Shown: piece after piece, positions 1 to 5,469 of the stretch
How positions within the stretch are numbered: the stretch's first letter is position 1
How the letters are laid out: the number at the start of each line of letters is the position of its first letter
Assembly: GCA_913009925.1 (NCBI GenBank)
Contig: CAJVWY010000085.1
Span: 1-5,657 of the forward strand
DNA length: 5,657 nucleotides
Direction: 5' to 3'
Source of the DNA: an uncultured bacterium
Lineage (GTDB): Bacteria; Actinomycetota; Thermoleophilia; BMS3ABIN01
Translations under genes and position numbers: made by a program
The notes under the pieces: model-generated
Databases searched by the model: none
Told to the model about the DNA's origin: nothing
Seen by the model: the letters and a program-made list of their open reading frames with translations, nothing else

Positions 1-596
1 GGGTTATCCTTAAGCAGCCGCGCGAAGAACACTACGTTATGGGCGAGGAAGCGGGCCGTCTTGTCGGTGTACATATGCTTCTCCCCGCCGGCCTCTATGT
101 AGCTGGGGCCGGGGCCGGCGTCACCCACCCAGTAACAGTCGCAGTTGGGCGGCACGGTACAGCCCAGGTGGGACATGTTGAACAGCGTAGTGGCGGCGGC
201 GTCGTGGGCGCCATCCTCGTTACCGGTGACGATCACTCCCGCCACCTTGCCGTACAGGGGATACTGACCGGTCTCCGGATCTCCCTCGGCGTAGGAGCCG
301 TCCAGGCGCTCCATCACCAGCTGGGCCACCGAGGAGCGCACGCCGAACCAGATGGGCGTGCCGATGACGATGATATCCGCGGCTTTGACCTTCCCATAGA
401 TCTCCGGCCACTGGTCGCCGTTACCTTCATCAATGGATACGCCGAAAGCCACCTGGTAGTCCACCACCCGCACCACTTCGGTCTCCACCCCCAGCGGCTC
501 CATGATGGCGACTACCTTGTCTATCAGGGCCCTGGTGTTGGAAACGCGGGGGGACCGCTTGAGGGTGCAGTTGAGAAACAATGCTTTCAGGGTCAT
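1..596 (-). CDS. NAD(P)H-dependent FMN reductase / flavodoxin-fold protein (3' end cut by window edge)
   Basis: I translated this gene by hand: it starts at ATG 596-594 and stays open for 198 codons to the left edge, so only a few C-terminal residues should be missing. It has the flavodoxin-like fold of the NADPH-dependent FMN reductase/WrbA-like group. The first strand (KALFLNC, residues 4-10) leads into a phosphate-binding loop for FMN (residues 9-21, with TLKRSPRVSNT). A GTPIWFG motif lies at residues 79-85 and a TGNEDGAHD motif at 124-132, as expected around the isoalloxazine site. The C-terminal helix (HNVVFFARLLKDN) resembles the usual family ending. Shine-Dalgarno AAAGGAG (603-609) lies 6 nt before this ATG, which supports it over the in-frame ATG at 653-651. 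Three cysteines cluster at residues 146, 152 and 154. The protein is probably cytosolic and reduces FMN or a quinone-like or other small acceptor with NAD(P)H, but the substrate cannot be told. It is divergent from the gene at 745. Its place beside dsr genes could be chance. Confidence 0.9.
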   Translation of the reverse strand, partial: MTLKALFLNCTLKRSPRVSNTRALIDKVVAIMEPLGVETEVVRVVDYQVAFGVSIDEGNGDQWPEIYGKVKAADIIVIGTPIWFGVRSSVAQLVMERLDGSYAEGDPETGQYPLYGKVAGVIVTGNEDGAHDAAATTLFNMSHLGCTVPPNCDCYWVGDAGPGPSYIEAGGEKHMYTDKTARFLAHNVVFFARLLKDN

Positions 597-628
597 CTCC
601 TGCTCCTTTGCCGCCCGGTATTGAACAT
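593..628 (-). other. Possible 11-codon upstream ORF in the flavoprotein leader
   Basis: On the minus strand, ATG at 628-626 follows AAGGAG (635-640) by 6 nt and would encode MFNTGRQRSRR. Its TGA stop (595-593) overlaps the flavoprotein start as ATGA, a classic arrangement for translational coupling. A second in-frame ATG at 634-632 touches the ribosome site. The peptide resembles nothing I know. Because the ATG lies in the palindrome at 622-633, the arrangement may instead reflect an operator, or chance. Confidence 0.25.
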
Positions 629-633
629 GTTCA
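622..633. promoter_or_regulatory. Perfect 12-bp palindrome, candidate operator
   Basis: TGAACATGTTCA is its own reverse complement. It lies 26 bp upstream of the flavoprotein start, within the untranslated leader or near its promoter, in the divergent region shared with the gene at 745. Such a site could bind a dimeric repressor. It is not a Gram-positive LexA box, because the GAAC and GTTC half-sites are separated by 2 bases rather than 4. The regulator is unknown. Confidence 0.35.
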
Positions 634-731
634 TCTCCTTGTGTCTGAATCATTATTTTTTCACTGTCGCAGCCGATTTACCTGCAAGACCGGGAGCGTC
701 CGGTAGGCGCCCCCGCCGGGAGAACGTGCTA

Positions 732-737
732 TATAAT
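732..737 (+). promoter_or_regulatory. Perfect TATAAT -10 box directly before the BPL_N gene; leaderless transcript likely
   Basis: TATAAT ends 7 bp before the ATG at 745, which would put transcription start at about 744, virtually on the start codon. An overlapping reading, TGC followed by TATATA (727-735), gives an extended -10 with a start near 742. There is no Shine-Dalgarno sequence before the ATG, which fits a leaderless mRNA. No good -35 hexamer is seen around 709-714 (GCCCCC). Confidence 0.55.
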
Positions 738-744
738 CATCATC

Positions 745-2016
745 ATGGAGAAAAACACCGCAAAAGTAGCCGTGTTCTGGGACCAGTCCTATCTCTGGGG
801 GCTGATCGCTTTCCGGGCTTTCCGCGCTGAAGGCGTCGATTTCGACCTGTTCACCGCCGATGACATACGCGCGGGACTGCTGAAGGGATGTGACCTTCTG
901 TTCGTCCCCGGCGGCTGGGCAAGTGACAAGATGGCGGCCCTGGGAGAGGACGGCGCCGAGGCCATACGGATCTTCGTGGAGGGCGGCGGCGGTTACCTGG
1001 GGTTCTGCGGCGGCGCCGGCCTGGCTCTTACCCACGACAGCGGGCTGGGTCTGCTCCCGGTCCGGCGGCTTCCCACCGGCAAGCGCCTGCCCAGCTTCAG
1101 CGGCACCATCCGGCTGCACCCGCGCGGCGGCGACCACCCCGTCTGGTCGGGGATCGAAGACGGCCAGGCCTTTCACGCCTGGTGGCCCGGCCAGTTCTCC
1201 CTGCCCGGCGGCGACTCCATCCAGGTCCTGGCCGAATATGGCGATCCGGGGCCGGACGCCTTCGTCACCGACCTGCCCGTGCGGAACGGCACCGACTGGC
1301 AGGCATGGGAGGAGAGTTACGGCATCAACCTGGACCCGGGCCGGGTCAGGGGCGAGCCAGCGCTGATCGAATCCCGCTATGGAGCGGGCAAGGTGCTGCT
1401 GTCATATATCCATTTCGAGACACCGGGTGACATGCCGGGCCGGCGCGTACTGATGAACCTGTTGGCTTATATGGCAGGCGGCAGGGAGGACGGTGACGGC
1501 GGTAAAAACAGCGGCCATCTACTGCCGGAGCCGCCGGCGGTGGAGCGGGATGCCGAGGCAGTGGCGCTGGCGGCGGCGCTGGCGTCTGAGGCCCTGCGCT
1601 TCGACCGTTTCGGAAGGGAGAACCTGCTCTGGTACCGGCGCCGGGACTGGTTGCTGCAATGGCGCCGCGGGGTCCGGGGTATCGAATATTCCACCCTGGA
1701 CGCCTTGCTCAAGGAGATCGCCAGCCATGCGGAGTTCGCGGGAGGGCTCGACCGGGAATCGAACCTCAGCATACGTCAGCTGGCCGGGCTGGTTCGCGAT
1801 TTTTACTCCGTCGCCCAGCGGCTGCTCATGCTGGAACGGCTGGCCATGACCCGTGGCCCCCTGGGCCCGCTTAGGTGTGACGATCCCCACATTCAGGAAC
1901 TGAGGAATGAGCTTTTCTCCAGCGACCGGCGCTGCGGCGGGCGGTACCGGCAGATAGCCGGGATCGCCGACGCTATATTGCTCAGGCAACTGCGGCGGAG
2001 CCTGTACGGAAGTTGA
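745..2016 (+). CDS. BPL_N-type class I glutamine amidotransferase-like protein with C-terminal helical domain
   Basis: This 423-residue protein has two parts. Residues 1-245 look like the class I glutamine amidotransferase-like fold called BPL_N (biotin-protein ligase N-terminal). They include an opening strand (KVAVFWD, 7-13), VPGGWAS (54-60), and a nucleophile elbow GFCGGAG (86-92) with Cys88. His223 and Glu225 in SYIHFETPGD complete a plausible Cys-His-x-Glu triad. Conserved-looking tryptophans sit at 146-147 (AWWPGQF). After a polar, proline-containing linker (246-270) comes a charged, mostly helical domain (270-423) I do not recognise. There is no biotin ligase catalytic domain, so this is not BirA. 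No signal peptide or membrane segment is visible. The start is fixed by the first strand only 7 residues in. The gene converges on dsrH. The intact triad suggests hydrolysis or amide transfer, but the substrate is unknown and glutaminase activity is inference. I recall similar proteins in anaerobes including sulfate reducers, from memory and not a search. Confidence 0.85.
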   Translation: MEKNTAKVAVFWDQSYLWGLIAFRAFRAEGVDFDLFTADDIRAGLLKGCDLLFVPGGWASDKMAALGEDGAEAIRIFVEGGGGYLGFCGGAGLALTHDSGLGLLPVRRLPTGKRLPSFSGTIRLHPRGGDHPVWSGIEDGQAFHAWWPGQFSLPGGDSIQVLAEYGDPGPDAFVTDLPVRNGTDWQAWEESYGINLDPGRVRGEPALIESRYGAGKVLLSYIHFETPGDMPGRRVLMNLLAYMAGGREDGDGGKNSGHLLPEPPAVERDAEAVALAAALASEALRFDRFGRENLLWYRRRDWLLQWRRGVRGIEYSTLDALLKEIASHAEFAGGLDRESNLSIRQLAGLVRDFYSVAQRLLMLERLAMTRGPLGPLRCDDPHIQELRNELFSSDRRCGGRYRQIAGIADAILLRQLRRSLYGS

Positions 2017-2035
2017 GTCCGGCCTGACCCTCCGA

Positions 2036-2069
2036 TTAAAAGACCGGACGCCCCACAGGGGCGTCCGGT
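2036..2069 (-). terminator. Rho-independent terminator of the dsrEFH transcript
   Basis: A perfect 12-bp inverted repeat (2043-2054 with 2058-2069, ACCGGACGCCCC and its complement) encloses a 3-base loop. Read on the minus strand, the stem is followed by CTTTTAAT, a U-rich tail, 38 bp past the dsrH stop. On the plus strand the stem is followed by TGAAAAG with no U-tract. It may therefore slow transcription from the BPL_N gene only weakly, although it is the only hairpin between the two converging genes. Confidence 0.88.
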
Positions 2070-2076
2070 TGAAAAG

Positions 2077-2106
2077 CAGGGCCTCGCTTCGCCCGGGATG
2101 ACAATC
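2077..2106 (-). repeat. Short dispersed-repeat-like motif (GTCATCCCGGGCGAAGCGAGG type)
   Basis: On the minus strand just after the dsrH stop, the sequence reads ATTGTCATCCCGGGCGAAGC followed by GAGGCCC. This strongly resembles the GTCATCCCGAGCGAAGCGAGGGATCT-type intergenic repeat seen in many bacterial genomes, as I remember it. GGGC and GCCC (2091-2094 with 2079-2082) can form a small hairpin. Only one copy lies in this window, so repetition cannot be shown here. Confidence 0.4.
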
Positions 2107-2403
2107 CTAGGACCAGGAAGCAGTCTTGTTCTGTTCCGCCAGATCCACGAAACCGGCGTAATCGATCTCCTTGACGCCTTCGACCATCCGGTCGGCGATA
2201 CCCCTGGCTGCCAGGTCCTCCTTGAGCACATAGACCTCGTGGTCCCCCATGATCTCCTTGATCCGGCTTTCGAACGCCGCGCCCGCCATGGCGGCGTAGA
2301 CGCCGTCCTCGAACAGAAGGATGGGCGAACCCTTATGGGCATATTTTTCCACGCTGTCCATGCAGCTGGACGCGTATGGCGATTTATTCACAAGATGAAG
2401 CAT
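2107..2403 (-). CDS. dsrH: DsrH, sulfur relay subunit (TusB-like)
   Basis: This 98-residue protein matches the DsrH/TusB family in length and pattern. It opens with MLHLVNKSP, followed by ILLFEDGVYAA (28-38), then VYVLKEDLAARG, and ends with the IDYAGFVDLAEQNKTASW region typical of the family. DsrH joins DsrE and DsrF in a cytoplasmic hexameric complex that carries persulfide sulfur and exchanges it with DsrC. Start ATG 2403-2401 has an excellent ribosome site (AAAGGAGG, 5 nt away). It is the last gene of the dsrEFH run, 54 bp after dsrF, and is followed by a terminator. The only cysteine is Cys14. By my remembered alignment to Allochromatium vinosum DsrH, the usual conserved cysteine falls nearer residue 18, which is Val here. 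Confidence 0.92.
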   Translation of the reverse strand: MLHLVNKSPYASSCMDSVEKYAHKGSPILLFEDGVYAAMAGAAFESRIKEIMGDHEVYVLKEDLAARGIADRMVEGVKEIDYAGFVDLAEQNKTASWS

Positions 2404-2457
2404 ATTCCTCCTTTACCGTCGACTAGGGCCCGCGCGATCCGGCGCAGGCGTGCGGGA

Positions 2458-2832
2458 CTAGAACATGAAGAAGTTCTTCTGGTCCTCCATCAGCGACTCA
2501 ACCTCTTCAGCGTCGATGACCTTGGGCTGGATGACCAGGTCGTCGACAGTGAGGCCCCGCGACTCCAGGGAATCCTTGTCGATATACAGCTTTTCGATAT
2601 CGTAGGCCTCGATGGCGCGGAAGGTCGGCGAGAAGTTCTTGATACCGACAGCTTCCGTTTCCATGCCATCCTTGATGGCATAGATGCCGTCATCGATGAA
2701 CAGGACGCTGATGTCCTGATCGTAGGCCCCCATGATAAGCACGTTCTCCAGGCCTTCGAACGAGTAAATCGACCCGTACGGAGCCTTGCGGAAAACGATC
2801 ATTAGTTTTTCACCTTTTTCTTCTTCACCCAT
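2458..2832 (-). CDS. dsrF: DsrF, sulfur relay subunit (TusC-like)
   Basis: This 124-residue protein has the DsrE/F-like fold and clear DsrF signatures: FRKAPYGSIYSFEGLENVLI (residues 14-33), DQDISVLFIDDGIYAI, GIKNFSPTFRAIEAYDI and LYIDKDSLESRGLTVDDLV. It contains no cysteine, which fits the view that DsrF is a structural member of the DsrEFH hexamer while DsrE carries the sulfur. I chose ATG 2832-2830. The reading frame extends upstream to 2916, but that would overlap dsrE and add 28 residues unlike the family. The ribosome site is AAAGGGGTGA (2840-2849), an imperfect match. The gene starts 19 bp after the dsrE stop, so the two are surely co-transcribed. The N-terminus is unusually acidic (MGEEEKGEK). 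Confidence 0.93.
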   Translation of the reverse strand: MGEEEKGEKLMIVFRKAPYGSIYSFEGLENVLIMGAYDQDISVLFIDDGIYAIKDGMETEAVGIKNFSPTFRAIEAYDIEKLYIDKDSLESRGLTVDDLVIQPKVIDAEEVESLMEDQKNFFMF

Positions 2833-2851
2833 CGTCCGGTCACCCCTTTCC

Positions 2852-3211
2852 TTAGGCTCCGAATTGTACGACCCGGTCGGCCTCGATAGCCACCTCGGTA
2901 AGCATGCCGAGGCCACCGATCTTGAAACCGGGGCCGATCACGTCATCATTGATGCCACGGCGCTTGGCCGCAGCCACACATACTACGTAGTCAAGATCAT
3001 ACTTCTCCTGCAGCTCCGACCATTGCCGCTGGATATGGCGGTCGTCCGCCTGAGGCTCCATCAGCTTGGTGGAGTTGATCACACCGTCCTGATAGAAGAA
3101 CACGCGTAGTACTTCGTGGCCCTTCTCCAGAGCCGCCTTGGTGAAATGGTAGGCGCTGTCAGAAGACTCGTGCTGATAGGGTCCTTCCAGAATCAGTACT
3201 CCGAATTTCAA
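2852..3211 (-). CDS. dsrE: DsrE, sulfurtransferase subunit of DsrEFH, TTG start
   Basis: This 119-residue DsrE carries the family pattern: KFGVLILEGPYQHESSDSAY (2-21), FTKAALEKGHEVLRVFFYQDGV, and the active-site segment YVVCVAAAKRRGI. With the TTG start, the catalytic cysteine is residue 78, the same number as the persulfide-carrying Cys78 of A. vinosum DsrE. The closing region has GLGMLTEVAIEADRVVQFG. DsrE accepts persulfide sulfur in the cytoplasm and passes it towards DsrC. The TTG at 3211-3209 has AAAGGAG (3220-3226) 8 nt upstream. The in-frame GTG at 3220-3218 overlaps that ribosome site and would add three residues (MRG), so I reject it. The gene follows a terminator-like hairpin after dsrL, and no clear promoter was found between them. 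Confidence 0.94.
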   Translation of the reverse strand: MKFGVLILEGPYQHESSDSAYHFTKAALEKGHEVLRVFFYQDGVINSTKLMEPQADDRHIQRQWSELQEKYDLDYVVCVAAAKRRGINDDVIGPGFKIGGLGMLTEVAIEADRVVQFGA

Positions 3212-3219
3212 TCCCCTCA

Positions 3220-3226
3220 CTCCTTT
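3220..3226 (-). promoter_or_regulatory. Shine-Dalgarno of dsrE that decides the TTG start
   Basis: AAAGGAG on the minus strand is 8 nt from TTG 3211-3209. Its last G is the first base of the alternative GTG codon (3220-3218), leaving no room for ribosome spacing, so initiation at TTG is far more plausible. Confidence 0.7.
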
Positions 3227-3317
3227 CTCTTGTGATGTTTTTCCTCAACCTGCGGCTCCCGTGTCTCGAGTCCTGTCCTCACTCGGCCGGCTGACACCGG
3301 TCCACCGCCTGCATGAT

Positions 3318-3358
3318 AAAAAGGCGGCCGCCTCACTCCGTAACGAAGGACGGCCGCC
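3318..3358 (-). terminator. Rho-independent terminator or attenuator between dsrL and dsrE
   Basis: GGCGGCCG (3323-3330) pairs perfectly with CGGCCGCC (3351-3358). The pairing can continue as CCT with AGG past one bulged A. On the minus strand the stem is followed directly by TTTTT (3322-3318), a good intrinsic terminator. It lies 38 bp after the dsrL stop and about 107 bp before the dsrE start, so it should end or reduce transcription of the dsrB-D-L message before dsrEFH. Confidence 0.8.
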
Positions 3359-3367
3359 ATTTGTTTC

Positions 3368-3391
3368 AAACCGGTCCCGCAGCGCCGGTTT
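3368..3391 (-). repeat. Second small hairpin just after dsrL
   Basis: AAACCGG (3368-3374) and CCGGTTT (3385-3391) form a perfect 7-bp stem with a 10-base loop, 5 bp after the dsrL stop and ahead of the main terminator stem. It has no U-tract of its own. It may stabilise the 3' end of the upstream message or help termination. Confidence 0.45.
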
Positions 3392-3395
3392 CAGG

Positions 3396-5096
3396 CTAGA
3401 CCATGTCGATATAGCCGCTCGGACAGGCTTCCGCGCACTTCTTGCAGCCGACGCAGGCCTCGAGTCTGAACACGTAACGGTCGCCCACGGGCTTGATATC
3501 TTCCTTGGGCATTTTCTTGATGGCGCTGTAAGAGCAGAACATATAGCAGTTATCGCAGGAGAAGCACATGCCGCAGCTCATGCAGCGGTCCGCTTCCTCG
3601 ATGACCTGTTCCTCACTGTAGGTGGTGACCACCTCGTTGAAGTTGCCCCGGCGCTGTTCGACGCTAATGTGGTTCTTGGGCACCCGCGCCGCCGTCTCGA
3701 AATGACCGTGGGCCATGTCGTCAAGTTTGACTGTGGGCGGCAGGTACTCCTTGGGCACCTCTTCGCCCTTGATATGGCAGTCGATGGCTACGGCCGCCTT
3801 GCGGCCGGTCCCGACCGCCTCGGTGACCGTACCCAGCTTGTTGGTGACGTCACCGGCGGCAAAAGTGCCTTCTTCCACAGCCTTCATGGTCTCCTCGTCT
3901 ACGGTGATCCAGCCGCTCTCCTCATCCTTGAACTGGTGCAGGCCCTCGAAGTCGACCTGCTGACCGATTGCGGGAATGATGATATCGGCTTCCATCTCGA
4001 ACTCGGAGCCCTCTATGGGCACCGGGCGCCGGCGACCGCTGTCGTCAGGCTCACCCAGCTCCATCTTCTGGCATTTCAGCGCCTTTACCTTGCCGTCGCT
4101 GTCGCGGATGACCTCCACCGGCGCCGTGAGGATGTCGATGGGGATACCCTCTTCACGGGTATCGTCTATCTCTTCCTGCTCCGCCGGCATCTCCTCTTCG
4201 GTACGGCGGTAGACGATGCGGGATTCGGCTCCCTGGCGCCAGGCGACGCGGGCGGCATCGATGGCGCTGTTACCGCCACCGATGACCAGGACCTTCTTGC
4301 CGGCGACGTCCATGCTGTCGCCGGAATTGACCCCGTGCAGGTACTCCACGGCGTTGACCACGCCCTCGCCCTCTTCGCCCGGGATACCCAGATTCCAGCC
4401 TTCCTGGGCGCCGATGGCGATATGAATGGCGTCAAACTCGTTCTTGAGCTCGTCGAAGGAGATGTCCCTCCCGACCTTGGTCTCGTACTTAATCTCCACG
4501 CCCAGATCCGCGATCTTGGCCACTTCGGCGTCGAGGATGTCCTCGGGCAGACGGTAGCTGGGAATGCCGTACCTGAGCATGCCGCCCGACTTGGGAGCGG
4601 CTTCGAAAATGGTGACGGGATAGCCCTTCCGTGCCAGCTGGAAGGCACAGGACAGGCCCGCCGGTCCGGAACCGATAATGGCTATCTTCTCCGAATGGGA
4701 CTCATCCCCGAGTTTCTCGTGCTTGAGGTCCTTGTCGATACCGTAGTCGCCGATGAAACGCTCCACCTGGTTGATGTTGAGAGCCTCATCCTTCTGCCCC
4801 CGGTTGCAGCCGGTCTCGCAGAAGTGGGGACACACCCGGCCCAGCACCGCCGGCAGCGGGTTGGTGTTGGTGTAGGTCCGCCAGGCCATCTCGTAGGACT
4901 CGTCGTTGCTGCGGCCGAAGAACTCCGTCTGCGAGATAGCTGTCATGAACCCGCGGATATCATTTTCGCTGGGGCAGGCGACTTTGCATGGCGGCGTCTT
5001 TTCCGCGTACCGTGGCCGCAGATGGGACTCATCACCCCCACGCGAATAGGCAGCCGCTCCAATCGCGCGTTTTCTGGTCTTCAGTACTACTGACAT
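3396..5096 (-). CDS. dsrL: DsrL-type iron-sulfur flavoprotein, NAD(P)H:acceptor oxidoreductase
   Basis: This 566-residue protein resembles the small subunit of glutamate synthase (GltD) with an added ferredoxin tail, the DsrL layout. An N-terminal Fe-S segment has Cys37, 41, 89, 93 and 97 (CKVAC; VCPHFCETGCNRG). The FAD-binding GSGPAG is at 142-147 with Glu165 ending the second strand. The NAD(P)H site GGGNSAID is at 273-280, followed by VYRRTEEEMPA (295-305), whose arginines are a pattern linked to NADPH. A second FAD motif AAGDVT lies at 413-418. The tail has ten cysteines: 505, 508, 511, 514, 517, 521, then 548, 551, 554, 558, enough for two [4Fe-4S] clusters plus two spare. DsrL is cytoplasmic and moves electrons between NAD(P)H and DsrAB. 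It is shorter than my recollection of A. vinosum DsrL (about 650), with only about 55 residues between the FAD and ferredoxin parts. AAAAGGAG lies 5 nt before ATG 5096-5094. A related NADPH:Fe-S oxidoreductase with another partner is the main alternative. Confidence 0.87.
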   Translation of the reverse strand: MSVVLKTRKRAIGAAAYSRGGDESHLRPRYAEKTPPCKVACPSENDIRGFMTAISQTEFFGRSNDESYEMAWRTYTNTNPLPAVLGRVCPHFCETGCNRGQKDEALNINQVERFIGDYGIDKDLKHEKLGDESHSEKIAIIGSGPAGLSCAFQLARKGYPVTIFEAAPKSGGMLRYGIPSYRLPEDILDAEVAKIADLGVEIKYETKVGRDISFDELKNEFDAIHIAIGAQEGWNLGIPGEEGEGVVNAVEYLHGVNSGDSMDVAGKKVLVIGGGNSAIDAARVAWRQGAESRIVYRRTEEEMPAEQEEIDDTREEGIPIDILTAPVEVIRDSDGKVKALKCQKMELGEPDDSGRRRPVPIEGSEFEMEADIIIPAIGQQVDFEGLHQFKDEESGWITVDEETMKAVEEGTFAAGDVTNKLGTVTEAVGTGRKAAVAIDCHIKGEEVPKEYLPPTVKLDDMAHGHFETAARVPKNHISVEQRRGNFNEVVTTYSEEQVIEEADRCMSCGMCFSCDNCYMFCSYSAIKKMPKEDIKPVGDRYVFRLEACVGCKKCAEACPSGYIDMV

Positions 5097-5206
5097 TTTT
5101 ACTCCTTTTCCCAGGCGTTCAGCCGCCCTGAATCGATATCTTCAGTTCTTGGCCTGCAAACCGTCCAGCGGCGCTTTTCGCCCAAGCGGTTTTTCCTGTC
5201 TGGCCT

Positions 5207-5458
5207 CTATTCGTTAGCAGCGCCTTCGGTGCGGGGCAACTCGATGGAACTGCCGCCGAAGTAGCCATAGACACAGCGGCCGGAATCGATGAGCTGCTTG
5301 ATCGCTGCCTTGCAGTCTTTCCGGGTGATGGAGTCTCCGTATTTCGCGGCCATCGCCTTGTTAAGGTCACCGGCTTTCAGCTTCTTCTTACCGGCCGAGT
5401 CCGCTACGATCTCATACATCTCGTCGGCCAGTTGGTCTATGGAGACATCTTCTGCCAT
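5207..5458 (-). CDS. dsrD: DsrD, winged-helix activator of dissimilatory sulfite reductase
   Basis: This 83-residue protein sits directly after dsrB, the usual dsrD place. Its pattern fits the DsrD winged helix: a first helix around KLKAGDLNKAMAAKYG (26-41), a helix TRKDCKAAIKQLIDSG (45-60), then a two-strand wing (RCVYGYFGGSSIEL) and a polar tail. DsrD of Desulfovibrio is about 78 residues and has been shown to stimulate DsrAB sulfite reduction, so it is treated as a marker of the reductive pathway. A DNA-binding role was suggested earlier from its fold. Here it has a slightly longer N-terminus (about 20 acidic residues). The dsrB stop TAG forms part of its ribosome site TAGGAGG (5466-5472), only 11 bp before ATG 5458-5456, so the two are probably translationally coupled. 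A 110-bp gap separates it from dsrL. Identification rests on position plus fold pattern, since the family is short and variable. Confidence 0.83.
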   Translation of the reverse strand: MAEDVSIDQLADEMYEIVADSAGKKKLKAGDLNKAMAAKYGDSITRKDCKAAIKQLIDSGRCVYGYFGGSSIELPRTEGAANE

Positions 5459-5469
5459 TTGGGAACCTC

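Noticed and set aside
622..633. LexA/SOS box reading of the palindrome
   Set aside because: Gram-positive LexA boxes have four bases between GAAC and GTTC; here there are two.
597..653. Longer start for the flavoprotein at ATG 653-651
   Set aside because: There is no ribosome site before it, and the added 19 residues precede the normal first strand of the fold. ATG 596 has AAAGGAG at ideal spacing.
689..704. Inverted repeat ACCGG-GAGCGT-CCGGT in the divergent region
   Set aside because: The 5-bp arms are short and GC-rich, common by chance here, with no U-tract. It is too weak to call an operator or terminator.
39..830. 263-residue plus-strand open frame across the left part
   Set aside because: It is antisense to the flavoprotein gene, runs across the divergent promoter region and overlaps the BPL_N gene start in another frame.
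2098..2805. 235-residue plus-strand open frame antisense to dsrH and dsrF
   Set aside because: Both opposite-strand genes are firmly identified by family motifs, and this frame has no ribosome site or recognisable domain.
2833..2916. Longer dsrF start at 2916
   Set aside because: It would overlap the end of dsrE by 65 bp and add 28 residues unlike DsrF. ATG 2832-2830 matches the family N-terminus.
3261..5093. 610-residue plus-strand open frame antisense to dsrL
   Set aside because: It lies almost wholly opposite a gene with clear FAD, NAD(P)H and Fe-S motifs and a good ribosome site. Its own translation has no recognisable domain and reads like high-GC antisense sequence.
5119..5370. 83-residue minus-strand open frame overlapping dsrD and the dsrD-dsrL gap
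   Set aside because: It is out of frame with dsrD, has serine/arginine-rich shadow composition and no ribosome site. The 110-bp gap otherwise shows only tiny 4-bp hairpins.
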